DNA of 64,000 nt. Origin: Nilaparvata lugens. Lineage: Eukaryota; Arthropoda; Insecta; Hemiptera; Delphacidae. The translations under genes and the position numbers were made by a program. The first letter of the stretch is position 1. The number at the start of each line of letters is the position of its first letter. Shown here piece after piece: positions 34,101-37,906 of this stretch. The stretch spans positions 12,675,675 through 12,739,674 of the forward strand of contig NC_052511.1 in assembly GCF_014356525.2 (NCBI RefSeq). The letters are read 5' to 3'. The notes below the pieces were generated by a model, which was given only the letters and a program-made list of their open reading frames with translations, did not search any database and had not been told where the DNA came from.

Positions 34101-34815
34101 GAACCAGTATACCTGTATACTCAACATAACCAGTATACATGTACACCCAATATAACCATTATATGCCTGGTAATCAGAATTCAGAAACTGGATGAGAACT
34201 CTATCGTCAATAAAGGCGACTAGCAGCGATTTTTTGAGAATATTGTTGAAGAGTTATTTTTAAGTTTAACTCTCGATAAAAAAACTGCCACTTGGTATGG
34301 ATTTAGTATTTCAAGTGTATTAATAATGAGTTCAGATTTAAAAAAAAAATTATCTATCGTAAAAATATAATAATTGTTGAACTAAAATCCAAATTGATAT
34401 GCTACCAACTATCCTGTAGACTTCTGCAACTGCAACTATTGACTACATAGAGAATAGCGAGAAGTAGGTCTAAACGGTAGTTGCTAGCATATTTAATGGA
34501 AATTTGGTTCAATAACTTCGAATTGTAATTTTCTAATTCTAATATACTTATTTGCGTTTGTACAATAACTATTTCATATCAATCTGAGTTCAAAATATTT
34601 CGTTAAATGACTTTATTTTTTAACAGGAAATTGATGCGCACATTGGTGAGGCAGTCTGCCTGCTGTGGGAGTCTCAACCGCCCTTGAGCGGGGGCATGCA
34701 CCCTCATATGGGCATGGGTGGCTTCCAACAGAACAATGGGCATGGGAGGCCCATAAGGGCGCCCCAACAACCATATTCTTATGGTAACAACTCCTATGTA
34801 AACCAAAATATGTAA
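943..34815 (+). CDS. YTHDC2: YTHDC2-like DEAH-box RNA helicase with C-terminal YTH domain (gene span, 5' partial)
   Basis: Thirteen exons join to about 853 codons plus stop: 943-1118, 8863-8959, 9914-10065, 13497-13768, 14732-15001, 15838-15957, 19327-19580, 20590-20789, 22913-23048, 24546-24638, 31254-31432, 33512-33937 and 34627-34815. All borders are GT-AG and all phases agree. Seen in order: helicase motif IV (FLPGYEEI), motif V (STNLAETCIT...VVFVID), motif VI (QRRARAGR), HA2-like region, OB-fold-like region, Ser-rich linker and YTH domain. Known for the family: a 3'-5' RNA helicase and m6A reader acting in the cytoplasm, needed for germ cells to enter meiosis in mammals; Drosophila Bgcn is a degenerate relative. 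The N-terminal R3H, ankyrin and motif I-III parts are not in the window. Introns are loaded with transposons. Odd features are substitutions in motifs V and VI, a duplicated motif-IV exon and a tandem repeat inside the YTH domain. Family assignment is strong; the borders of exons 3, 5 and 6 are less certain. Confidence 0.9.
1142..1227. mobile_element. Partial MITE copy just after the motif-IV exon
   Basis: CTATATTGAGGTCCACCTTA at 1142 matches the left end of the MITE at 233-453 with small changes, but the right inverted repeat is degenerate. It begins only about 23 bp after the exon's donor. The duplicated region carries it again at about 4361. Confidence 0.6.
1746..2680 (-). mobile_element. 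Non-LTR retrotransposon fragment (RT C-terminus, poly(A) end)
   Basis: The minus strand has an open frame 1849-2601 with IRVLGVVIDSDLSWRPHLDS, FHSHLNCGIIFWGNSS and a C-terminal YPTRFRNN block. These are the thumb and C-terminal parts of CR1/jockey-type reverse transcriptases. A run of about 19 T at 1750-1769 is its poly(A) tail. The element is 5' truncated. The otherwise matching duplicate at 4173-5770 lacks this segment, with CCCGAT joined directly to ATTCATATGGG at about 4978. That join marks an empty site. Confidence 0.85.
2815..3358. mobile_element. Inverted-repeat-bounded element with possible Crypton-like fragment
   Basis: The ends TATTTTTCGCCACACT (2815-2830) and its exact reverse complement (3343-3358) bound about 544 bp. 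Inside are an 86-bp tandem duplication (from 2971 and 3057) and a short + frame at 3205-3408 reading MLEDDCGIPSEILKES... then LLPIKSRDRYDSL. That frame resembles the start of Crypton/tyrosine-recombinase-like ORFs, but the match is weak and made from memory. The segment is absent from the duplicate copy at about 5091. Confidence 0.55.
3362..3482. repeat. Foldback repeat
   Basis: Nested inverted repeats TTCGCACC/GGTGCGAA, GAGCA/TGCTC and CCAGCTC/GAGCTGG surround a palindromic centre CTCGGCCTACGGCC. A related foldback lies at 6901-7002. Confidence 0.7.
4159..4337 (+). CDS. YTHDC2: Duplicated motif-IV exon, possibly a mutually exclusive exon or a dead copy
   Basis: From 4173 the sequence copies 954 onward almost perfectly: the exon body differs by one silent base (CTC/CTT Leu in SKLQL) and the donor is intact. 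The first codons and the original acceptor are missing and are replaced by 47-bp satellite sequence. In that satellite a pyrimidine tract ending in TAG at 4156-4158 could act as an acceptor. The resulting exon would enter in phase 1, as the original does, and read HSGPFFLPGYEEI instead of AVLIFLPGYEEI, three bases longer overall. Including both copies would break the frame, because the first leaves in phase 0, so only alternative use is compatible. Whether it is ever spliced cannot be seen here. Confidence 0.5.
5241..6560 (+). mobile_element. Possible solo LTR containing the satellite
   Basis: A GC-rich block starts TGTAGCAAAATC and ends AAAATTACA. It has a TATA-like AGTATTTAAAGG at about 5551, and TGGTGTCATCAGAG follows at 6567, resembling a primer-binding site. 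The satellite would occupy the R/U5 part. There is no gag or pol downstream, and no second LTR or target duplication was identified. A truncated copy (about 3646-4172) lies in unit A. It could equally be another kind of GC-rich repeat. Confidence 0.3.
5616..6506 (+). repeat. 47-bp satellite array
   Basis: Seventeen units start at 5708 and follow every 47 bp to 6460, preceded by two diverged 46-47-bp units from 5616. The consensus begins GGGCACAGCGGACCGTTGTC and ends in a pyrimidine tract followed by TAG or CAG. It is GC-rich in an AT-rich region. A 1.3-unit piece occurs at 4111-4172. The open frames that cross it on both strands arise from the repeat having few stops and are not genes. Confidence 0.97.
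6901..7002. repeat. Foldback repeat
   Basis: GTGCGCAAAGT at the left pairs with ACTTTGCGCAC at the right (one internal offset), and inside it TGCTGCAC pairs with GTGCAGCA. The centre reads CTCGCCTACGGCTCGGGCG. It belongs with the foldback at 3362-3482. Confidence 0.7.
7040..7640 (-). mobile_element. Decayed non-LTR reverse transcriptase fragment
   Basis: On the minus strand, translation gives KYLGIIIDDHLKWDVHIKSV in one frame. After frame changes it gives YGIAVWGG and LIIKIILNKPRLYPTE..., which are C-terminal RT blocks of CR1/jockey-like elements. A run of 16-18 C at 7326-7343 sits where the WGG codons would be. The copy is broken and without function. Confidence 0.7.
7816..7915. mobile_element. 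Partial MITE (233-453 family)
   Basis: GGCAACGTAGAAAAGGATAG and CGTCGAATGATAGACGAGGA match the right half of the MITE at 233-453. The ends are eroded. Confidence 0.6.
8241..8496 (+). repeat. Dispersed repeat family D (copy 1)
   Basis: It starts GATAGACTAGCAGGTTAACC, contains ATAACCATCCTCGGTAAATT and ends near ATTATAGATA. A second copy lies at 62231-62460. No ORF was found; it is of the widespread arthropod type that begins at ACTAGC and ends at TATAGA. Confidence 0.75.
8510..8682. mobile_element. MITE with GGGCCAAGCCACA ends
   Basis: The left GGGCCAAGCCACACGAAGCG is matched by an inverted GCTTCATGTGGCTTGGCC at the right. Length is about 173 bp, with no coding sequence. It lies 180 bp upstream of the motif-V exon. 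Confidence 0.75.
8863..8959 (+). CDS. YTHDC2: YTHDC2-like exon with helicase motif V
   Basis: Acceptor AG at 8861-8862, donor GTAAAT at 8960; phase 0 in, phase 1 out. The peptide VILSTNLAETCITLTDVVFVIDTGLVRESGAR is split over the border. It is motif V plus the following beta strand of DEAH helicases. The usual AETSIT is AETCIT here. It follows directly on FRK of the motif-IV exon, with no residues missing. Confidence 0.9.
9914..10065 (+). CDS. YTHDC2: YTHDC2-like exon with helicase motif VI
   Basis: Donor GTATGT at 10066. Two acceptors fit phase 1, giving starts at 9914 or 9926; they differ by four codons. The segment VVWCSQACVRQRRARAGR matches the family's W-I-S-x-A...QRxGRAGR motif VI, followed by TQPGFCYHLFS. 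The first Gly of the RxGRAGR core is Ala here. The exon leaves in phase 0 and joins NLCLQTK of the next exon. The base composition is GC-rich compared with the flanking intron, as expected of real coding sequence. Confidence 0.85.
10169..10982 (-). mobile_element. 5'-truncated RTE-like LINE with 16-bp target duplication
   Basis: Direct repeats TATATACCTCAACCTA at 10169-10184 and 10967-10982 flank the insert. The minus-strand frame (codons from about 10966 down to 10211) has VYLGTLVTSSGKVSAEI, YGSETWVL, ERKVVRRILGPV, GRPRNRW and WRGYVREAKG. These are the C-terminal part of RTE-type RT proteins. The 3' tail is short tandem repeats of AAGT/ACTT (10183-10202), as RTE elements usually have. The frame is open, but the N-terminal RT core is missing. 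Confidence 0.9.
11245..11433. mobile_element. MITE with imperfect inverted repeats
   Basis: AAAGGCAAACGCACACAGCA with the following CAGAC at the left is matched by an inverted copy GTCTATCTGTTGCTGTGTG...CGCCTT at the right. A second inner pair is CGGAGAAAA / TTTTTCTCCG. Confidence 0.65.
11436..12982. other. Intron sequence, nothing recognised
   Basis: AT-rich. Short open frames on both strands (11562-11867 minus, 11925-12140 plus) show no motif I recognise and have the skewed composition of random AT-rich sequence. Confidence 0.5.
12983..13342. mobile_element. MITE with about 100-bp terminal inverted repeats and TAA target duplication
   Basis: The left arm starts GGGCCGTGTTCCGAGCTCGG. The right arm is its inverted copy with few mismatches over about 100 bp. 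TAA at 12980-12982 and 13343-13345 flank it, the 3-bp target duplication typical of PIF/Harbinger elements. It has no transposase. Confidence 0.88.
13497..13768 (+). CDS. YTHDC2: YTHDC2-like exon, winged-helix/HA2 region
   Basis: Acceptor AG at 13495-13496, donor GTCAGT at 13769; phase 0 in, phase 2 out. The peptide runs NLCLQTKMLAQGNIADFL..., includes AVQLLKTIDALD and ELTLLGQHIIDLPLAPHL, and ends LKCLDPVLTIVAMLSY. This is the helicase-associated (HA2) helical bundle of DEAH proteins, with the conserved LKCLDPILTIA-type stretch. It is a clean open exon in otherwise AT-rich sequence. Confidence 0.92.
13845..14463 (+). repeat. Dispersed repeat family R (copy 1)
   Basis: It is built of diverged sub-repeats containing CTGAAAA-TG-AGAAAACG and CCAAATTTGAAC-like phrases. 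It ends GGGCCAACTGAATATACCTA and AGTGTTATTTCGCTTTTAT. The better preserved copy is at 61108-61891. It lies in the intron between exons 4 and 5. Confidence 0.75.
14732..15001 (+). CDS. YTHDC2: YTHDC2-like exon, HA2 to OB-fold linker
   Basis: Acceptor AG at 14730-14731. Entry in phase 2 gives MLSY-DDPMELGDDPKSRREA, equivalent to the AYRDPF...R step of the family. Further on are SDHCALLMMYMRWL and LLTQLRTSAFVRSNTD. The 3' border is less certain: a GT at 15002 gives phase 2, which fits the next exon, but a neighbouring GT at 15006 is also in phase. Confidence 0.85.
15157..15300 (-). repeat. Possible LINE or SINE tail
   Basis: ATAAAATGTCTTTATTTTCA followed by a moderately GC-rich stretch resembles the 3' ends of LINE/SINE elements seen elsewhere here on the minus strand. 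There is no coding support. Confidence 0.25.
15838..15957 (+). CDS. YTHDC2: YTHDC2-like exon, start of OB-fold region
   Basis: Too short to stand out by length, but the translated stretch FVRDLNKNSEKFPVVKAAL then TGGHYPNLVRIDRQLNAFRT matches the family pattern RDVN-NSENW-VVKAALVAG-YPNLV. The donor GTGAGT at 15958 leaves phase 2, which fits the next exon. The acceptor is probably AG at 15836-15837; another AG 15 bases upstream is also in phase. Confidence 0.8.
16198..17309. mobile_element. 1.1-kb non-autonomous DNA element with 7-bp target duplication
   Basis: The left end CAATACCTACTACTACTTCA and its following GGCCCCACAACT are matched inverted at the right. Inner ATGACGTCAT and CATGTAGAT also pair. 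CATAAGA at 16191-16197 and 17310-17316 forms an exact 7-bp direct repeat. The interior has a CACACT/CACTGTTCTT-rich repeat (about 16739-16890) and no transposase. Confidence 0.85.
17317..18125. other. Intron sequence with a possible SINE tail
   Basis: Mostly featureless and AT-rich. At about 17635-17690 a GACTTGAAAGTCCCAATTCC stretch is followed by (TTTCA)n and could be a SINE or LINE 3' end. The short open frames show no motifs. Confidence 0.4.
18130..18660 (-). mobile_element. LINE 3' fragment
   Basis: The minus-strand frame 18445-18660 reads HNYNTRGRNKLVLRF and YVSLKLFNALPENIK, the C-terminal end of CR1/jockey-type RT proteins. The 3' region ends at GTCAAAATACTTTATTGC (read on plus). It is truncated. 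Confidence 0.75.
18778..19245 (-). repeat. Probable LINE 3' end
   Basis: ATCAAATAGTTTATTGCACA at its plus-strand start resembles the LINE end at 18130 and is followed by a CACGTCGGC...GCCGACGTG inverted pair. No clear protein is left. Confidence 0.4.
19327..19580 (+). CDS. YTHDC2: YTHDC2-like exon, OB-fold region
   Basis: Acceptor AG at 19325-19326, donor GTCAGT at 19581; phase 2 in, phase 1 out. It contains ALHPSSVL, LVTDWIIFEEKV and VTVALFAGPARFPSENL, matching the family's FHPASVL, LPTDWLIYDEM and ILVFCGPARL. A Gly-rich insert (GSEGAGGAVGGASS) replaces a short variable loop. Confidence 0.9.
20590..20789 (+). CDS. YTHDC2: YTHDC2-like exon after the OB fold
   Basis: Acceptor AG at 20588-20589, donor GTAGGC at 20790; phase 1 in, phase 0 out. 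An acidic start (DRGSDSEEEQE) is followed by LATLKLDEWVVFRLEP and MLRNKWHAVLAKRLRYP. These correspond to the family's LAALKLDEWLHFTLEP and LRQKWHSLFLRRMR. Confidence 0.92.
20894..21038. mobile_element. MITE, CTAGA-type (copy 1)
   Basis: CTAGAAAATTGTCAACACCA at the left and its exact inverse TGGTGTTGACAATTTTCTAG at the right. The inverted homology continues outward with mismatches. The element at 21339-21441 is related. Confidence 0.85.
21087..21280. mobile_element. MITE with perfect 21-bp inverted repeats carrying a tRNA-like promoter
   Basis: TAATAATTATTCCAAATATC plus C at the left is exactly inverted at 21260-21280. Inside, GGATTCGATTCCCGG (about 21137-21151) looks like a tRNA B box, so a SINE-like piece may be embedded. 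Confidence 0.75.
21339..21441. mobile_element. MITE, CTAGA-type (copy 2)
   Basis: ACTAGATATTGTCCAACCAC and an inverted GTTTGGACGATATCTAGT pair. The outer flanks also pair (CTGGATAAA / TTTATTCAG). It is a diverged relative of 20894-21038. Confidence 0.75.
21470..21640. repeat. Dispersed repeat family T (copy 1)
   Basis: Phrases GATGTTGTCAAACCACTAA, TTCGGTTGTTACACCATAAA and ATCAATCTCTAGGAAACT recur in diverged form at 33130-33480 and 48250-48610. Confidence 0.55.
21750..22666 (+). mobile_element. Rearranged mariner element (transposase pseudogene)
   Basis: TA flanks both ends (21748-21749 and 22667-22668). The + frame 21911-22162 encodes MACPLENCTVEEQRAVIRFS and SVYKWENQFQSG, the N-terminal DNA-binding part of mariner transposases. 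A degenerate CDETW block follows at about 22395. The right 219 bp (22448-22666) is an inverted copy of the left 219 bp, including the start of the ORF, so the true 3' half of the gene is missing. No active transposase can be made. Confidence 0.88.
22913..23048 (+). CDS. YTHDC2: YTHDC2-like exon, end of helicase core
   Basis: Acceptor AG at 22911-22912, donor GTTAGT at 23049; phase 0 in, phase 1 out. The peptide NDEAVIEALVAVLCEEEP continues into GLEQPSGVGAKPLPISHHE, matching the family's D-x-x-I-x-x-I-x-x-VL-TEE and GL-QPSGIGQRPRP stretch. It is the last conserved block before the Ser-rich linker. Confidence 0.9.
23239..23410. mobile_element. Pogo/Tc1-like MITE
   Basis: It begins CAGTGAAACCTTGATATTAT, ends GTACTATATCAAGGTTCCACTG as inverted repeats, and TA lies on each side (23237-23238 and 23411-23412). 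At 172 bp it has no ORF. The CAGT(G/T)GAACCT start is typical of pogo/Tigger-like ends. Confidence 0.85.
23449..23985. repeat. 140-bp tandem repeat, about four units
   Basis: AAAAACCTGAGAACAACAAA recurs at 23521, 23661, 23801 and 23941. The three later units are virtually identical, and the first is diverged in its left half. It is non-coding and lies in the intron before exon 10. Confidence 0.97.
24546..24638 (+). CDS. YTHDC2: YTHDC2-like exon, Ser-rich linker
   Basis: Placed by phase and splice sites rather than by strong conservation: acceptor AG at 24544-24545, donor GTGAGT at 24639, phase 1 in and out. It encodes RRSYNDISKQQASSETSSN followed by a basic, polar stretch ending NFDM. That suits the disordered linker before the YTH domain. 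The following intron (6.6 kb) holds the DD41D transposon and a LINE. Confidence 0.7.
   Translation, partial: VGDHTTTFRSSRLPQRLQAIGILITGEILT
24712..27075 (-). mobile_element. Complete Tc1/mariner-superfamily transposon with 463-bp terminal inverted repeats
   Basis: The ends CAGGGTGTTTCAGAAGTAGT (24712) and its inverse (27075) are flanked by TA on both sides, in a TATA context. Inverted repeats extend over about 463 bp (24712-25174 and 26613-27075) with few differences. One intact transposase gene lies between them. It sits in the intron between the linker exon and the first YTH exon, opposite to the host gene. Near-identity of the arms and an open ORF point to recent activity. Confidence 0.95.
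25286..26362 (-). CDS. DD41D-spaced Tc1/mariner-type transposase
   Basis: It cuts and rejoins the element's own ends in the nucleus. The frame is open for 368 codons from 26392. The internal ATG at 26362 (MEFSSLEYTDIHFMYG) is the better start, because the YG--GN--EA---Y---FP-RR N-terminal domain (DUF4817-like helix-turn-helix) begins there, giving 358 residues. Catalytic signatures are LFTDESSF (first Asp), FQHDGAPAHF (second Asp) and SPDLNPLDFFFWG (third Asp). Exactly 41 residues separate the second and third Asp, against 34 in classic mariner and Tc1. No frameshift or stop is seen. It is flanked by the long inverted repeats, so the protein and its substrates are on one unit. Confidence 0.93.
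   Translation of the reverse strand: MEFSSLEYTDIHFMYGAALGNATEARRMYAAAFPNRRLPSDKVFTRTHNRLREVGSFERNRVIAGRPRAVRNVAFEEEVLQKFDFNPRTSTRAVAKQINSSASSVWRVLNKERLHPFRFQKVHSLVERDYEPRVNCARWFLQQDIIQPNFLENVLFTDESSFTREGIFNSRNSHVWALDNPHEVKVRGYQHRFSLNVWTGILGNRVIGPYILPNRLNSPTYITFLRDILPELLEDVPLANRYNIWFQHDGAPAHFGNVVTDFLNMTYRQRWIGQGGPVPWPARSPDLNPLDFFFWGHMKDLVYSTPVENEEDLVARVVAAAGAIQDDENAFIAVRRSMIERCRLCNQVEGRHFEQLLH
27142..27852 (+). pseudogene. LINE apurinic-type endonuclease domain
   Basis: It opens with FSVIHQNIRSYRRN. Then come LTEAWL (metal-binding Glu), YRSPSTN, LAGDFNCD (Asp/Asn), TCIDHFF and VTDHYAI (catalytic His). All main AP-endonuclease residues are present. A one-base shift just before TDWKKVRN at about 27835 and a stop at about 27966 separate it from the RT part. 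Confidence 0.9.
28392..30027 (+). pseudogene. LINE reverse transcriptase, broken
   Basis: RT blocks are recognisable in order: LKGRLAPGCDGIPTRVIK, YRPISLLATLSKI (stop), FLDLAKAFDTVDRRIL (block with catalytic Asp), FADDTALVS (the FADD core), YKYLGVVLDSKMSWVQHV, ILYGILAWGG and NHSYSTRHRSNYSF. Stops or shifts occur at about 28710, 29003 and 29740. Confidence 0.9.
30509..31253. other. Intron remainder before the YTH exon, nothing recognised
   Basis: AT-rich, with no open frame of note and no inverted-repeat element that I could define. Confidence 0.4.
31254..31432 (+). CDS. YTHDC2: YTHDC2-like exon, first half of YTH domain
   Basis: Acceptor AG at 31252-31253, donor GTAAGT at 31433; phase 1 in, phase 0 out. 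A Ser/Gly linker is followed by RCFFVIRQGNTRALERAF and THLWQFQAGTECTLKNAL. This is the start of a YTH domain, in the pattern YFIMKS-N--NLE-S---GIWST--S-E--LN-AF. The Trp of THLW is the expected first Trp of the m6A cage. Confidence 0.92.
31490..31732. mobile_element. MITE with about 50-bp inverted repeats
   Basis: TATGATGACATTGGATGCGT with the following ATATGTGCAA at the left is inverted at the right (TTGCACATACACGCATCCAA then TGTGATCATA). It lies directly after the first YTH exon. Confidence 0.85.
31785..31862 (-). repeat. tRNA-like SINE head (second copy)
   Basis: Minus-strand CTAGCAC--CCTGGTCGTGGGTTCTAATCC resembles the head at 1-75, but the B box is mutated. No tail was identified. Confidence 0.4.
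31910..33129. other. Intron sequence with repeat relics
   Basis: Around 31940-32055 a GC-richer stretch has loosely paired CTAGTCGAGG / CCGAGACTAG and resembles dispersed arthropod repeats. The rest is AT-rich with nothing recognised. Confidence 0.35.
33130..33480. repeat. Dispersed repeat family T (copy 2)
   Basis: GATGTTGTTATAACCACTAA, TAGTTTCAGTTGTTAAATCA and ATCAATCTCTAGTAAACTGA match the copy at 21470. The following part (TGATTGGTCTAGCTGTTGAC onward) resembles 48360-48450. Confidence 0.5.
33512..33937 (+). CDS. YTHDC2: YTHDC2-like exon, YTH core with tandem repeat insertion
   Basis: Acceptor AG at 33510-33511, donor GTACGT at 33938; both phases 0. VIIIFSLQSQTSLQGYARL is the YTH strand V-L-FSVQGSG-FQG-ARM. 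IEWIKYGAVPAAGL and FNRFMSSRDGQ match the second half of the domain. Between them, from 33596 to about 33820, a 14-residue unit (W-S-S-G-D-V-M-S-K-G-P-N-G-G) is repeated about five times, each unit starting with Trp. The usual loop here is short, so the domain is enlarged by roughly 60 residues. The repeat stays in frame and has no stops, so it appears to be translated. Confidence 0.92.
33596..33820 (+). repeat. 42-bp coding minisatellite in the YTH domain
   Basis: Tryptophan codons fall at 33596, 33638, 33680, 33722, 33764 and 33803, that is four spacings of 42 bp and one of 39. The middle three units are nearly identical in DNA, and the outer ones diverge. Each of the first four units contains the palindrome TGACGTCA. 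The low divergence of the central units suggests recent expansion. Confidence 0.95.
34372..34518. repeat. Imperfect hairpin element (family H, copy 1)
   Basis: AACTAAAATCCAAATTGATA at the left pairs with an inverted copy ending at about 34514. Internal AGACTTCTGCAACTGCAACT resembles the arms of the long hairpin at 40834-41020. It lies in the last intron of the helicase gene. Confidence 0.6.
34627..34815 (+). CDS. YTHDC2: YTHDC2-like terminal exon
   Basis: Acceptor AG at 34625-34626; stop TAA at 34813-34815. EIDAHIGEAVCLLWE is the last YTH helix (EIE---G-QL--L). A tail rich in Gly, Met, Gln and Asn follows (GGMHPHMGMGGFQQNN, then RPIRAPQQPYSYGN). It looks disordered and is not conserved as far as I can tell. 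Confidence 0.9.
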   Translation, partial: EIDAHIGEAVCLLWESQPPLSGGMHPHMGMGGFQQNNGHGRPIRAPQQPYSYGNNSYVNQNM

Positions 34816-36907
34816 GCCAAAATTTAAACACGATTATGGCTCAAAACCCCATTTTGTGTGAGATTTGTTAGTTTTGAGAAAACTGATAAAACTTATTTAT
34901 TAGGTTGGTTCTAGTACAGTACTTTTCTCAATAACTACTTTAATTTCATACTAAATTCATACTTTAATTTCGATGTTAAAAAATAATTATGAGTTGAACT
35001 CAGCATTTAAACCAATGTCCAGAACATAAGTTCACATATTGTGAGAAACATTGAGTACTGAGAAAACTTGGAAAATAGTCATTATTATTTTAGGTTGAAA
35101 ATTCATACTTATATTTTTCTCTCACCTTAATAGAGAAAGAAAAATTATGATTTACTAGTAGTTGTATGAAGATTGTTTTGTTTACTTCACGGGTCTCTGC
35201 AATATTAATATTTTAGGTATAGTTTTATTTCGAAAAATATATTTTGGAAAACATTAGTTTGATAAGGTTTCTGGATAAAAATACTGATTGTGAACTCAGT
35301 AAATATAGCAAATTGAAGGCAGAAATATGTAAAATGTTAGTGTACATTTAAATGAAACGTGAGCAAAAACCACCTTGACAAACGTTAAGTTTTGAGAAAA
35401 ATGAAAAAAAAACTTATTAATTTAAGTTGGCTTCAATAATTTCTCATTTCATTCCTATGCTCTCAAAGCATCGCACTAAGTTTTATTTGTATTCTGATTT
35501 GCACTTTGATATTAATCTTATACTGTATTTGAGACTTTGAACATTTATTTTAAATAACATATCCATCTTCTGGATTAAATTACTGATAATCAATCAAAAG
35601 ACTTGATATTTTACTTGTGTTTTGAAAAATCAATCCATTTCAAAATCAAAGTTAAATGTGGCCAAAAGTAAAAAATCAAAGGCTGTGTCATGTGGGTGCT
35701 CCATCAACCATAATATTGTTTGTAAACTAATATTCAACTCAAAGCATGTTAACCTGCATGTATTAAACTAAATATTAACGTTCGCAAATCAATCAAAACT
35801 TAACGTAGTCATATTTGGCATAATGTACTAAATTAATAGAATATGATTTTTTATCTGTATAAAGTTGATAAAGTTATCTAGACTTCTCTCAATTGATTTT
35901 GTTAGTTTTAGAAAGTAATTGTTCATTAGTTGATCATCTTGCTCATGGATTTTGCATCTAACATTTTTCTACCTATTTTTTTGTGTTATAGAATCACAAT
36001 TTTATTAAACCCTAGTCTTTGAGTTGTAATAGTATTACCTACTATTTTTTCTCCATTATCATTTCTACGTTTTTTATTATCTTGTGTATTCCTATTTTTA
36101 GTTGTATAATTCAATTACTATAATTTATCCCTACAATTAACGCTTACTCAAGTATTCTAGATATTTGTTGTATCTATAGATGATATTATACCTTGTGGTT
36201 GTTGACTTTTAGAATTATATTCTATTTTTGGTCTTAATTTTTATTAATTTTGAAAAGATGAAAATATTTATTATTCGTTGATAGGCCTAGCTCTCACCAA
36301 AATATCCCAAGTTCAATAGGTAGTTGCCCTTAGACAAACTTTTTCTTTTATTGACCAAATAATGTGGAGTAATAATTATGAAAATATTCCATATTTCCAT
36401 ATGGAAAATATTAATAATATATTATTCACTATTGTCATCTATTATTTTACGTTTATTCATATGGATGTAGTTGATATTCATTAATAATATTAGTTAATAT
36501 TCAAAAGTAATTTAAATTACATTACACTTTTTTATCTGATGTCAATCCTAAGCAATATTTTGATAGCTTTGTAGAAACTTATATCTCAGTATTTGAATGG
36601 AGATTGTTGGTATAAAATATTTAATTTTATTTGGGTATTTTCTACATTATTCTAGTTCCAATAAGCTTTATTATTGCTACATTCTGCAGCAGATGTAGTA
36701 ATCTAGTTCAGTATTTAATTGTTCGTTATATATTGAAATATTTATTCATATTATAGAATACTTTACGCAGATGATTGAATTTATTATGATAAAATACTGT
36801 CTGCGCATCTTCTTGTACATGACCAAAGTCTGTTTATATTAGATCGTGGGAAATATCTTCTTCTGTGGTTTGTAACTTAACTTAACATCTACTACTTCTT
36901 TGTTTAA
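34816..36907 (+). other. 3' UTR and downstream region of the helicase gene
   Basis: There is no coding sequence after the TAA at 34815. It is a long AT-rich stretch, and a transcript end cannot be fixed, because many AATAAA-like hexamers occur (for example near 38609). Confidence 0.4.
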
Positions 36908-37906
36908 GGGCCGTTTGCACAGTATAGATTGCTAAACTCGATTAAGTTAATCGAGTTTAAGTTAATCTGAAAGTTTAAACTTGAATCGGTTTTCTCAGTG
37001 CATTTACTAATCCAGTTTAAGTTAAACTACTAGTTGGTAATAGAATGTCATCGTTTATAATATCAGGAAGGCTGACAGGAAATTTATTTGTGTACAAACC
37101 ATCAGTAAATTGAGGTTATGTAGCTACTATTTCCTTGTTCAAAATCCACAGAGCTGTAAGCTGTACGGTAATAAAAGTGAAAAGCGATCAAGAAATTCTT
37201 CAAAAAATGATGAAATGCTATATTACTAGTAGATAAAAACTTATATTTAGTAGGCACCAAAAAATATATTTTAGAATGTTTTTAAAAAAGCTATTTTGAT
37301 ACGCTTAAATCTACTACGGTCTTCCTCGTTTATTAGAAATCTCTCGAAAGAAAAATATCTCAGTTATGTGTTATTAAAAATATGTTTCCTAATCAAAGAC
37401 CACTGTTAAAAATTGTCTTATTTTCTATCAAGTGGTTCATTTAATCAAATACTGTATTGACAGTTGCTTTACTCAAGCAAAACCGTTAAGAAAACTCTCT
37501 ATCATCCCAGAAATTTAAATATTTCGTTTTTGCCCAATTTTTCTTAGTGTTAAAATTTCTTCGCAGTCATCTTTATCAATCGCATTAAAAACTTCTATCA
37601 ATTCCTGTCAATTCTATCAATAATGATTCACTATAACCTAAATAATTATCATCGTCTACAGAAGCATTAACAACAACCGTCGACAAATAATTTACTGTTA
37701 GCTGTTTCCCCATCAAATCTTACAGATGTCTAGTTTATCCAAATTATTTGGTTTAAACCTCCTGCTTTGGAGGTTTAAACTTTCCCAGAGTTTAAACTCA
37801 ATACAGAGTTTAAACTGATACTGTGCAAACAAAATTTTAGTTTGAACCAAAAAAAATCCGGATTTGGTTTAAGCTTTAGCTTAAACTAACACTGTGCAAA
37901 CGGCCC
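36908..37906. mobile_element. 1-kb non-autonomous DNA element with GGGCCGTTTGCACAGT ends
   Basis: GGGCCGTTTGCACAGT at the left and its exact inverse at the right bound 999 bp. Subterminal zones are filled with repeats of AGTTTAAACT/GTTTAAGTT. Flanks are TAA (left) and TTA (right), suggesting a 3-bp TWA target like the MITE at 12983 that also starts GGGCCGT. No transposase is present. Confidence 0.85.

Noticed and set aside
34603..34831. Two overlapping minus-strand frames
   Set aside because: Antisense of the terminal YTHDC2-like exon.
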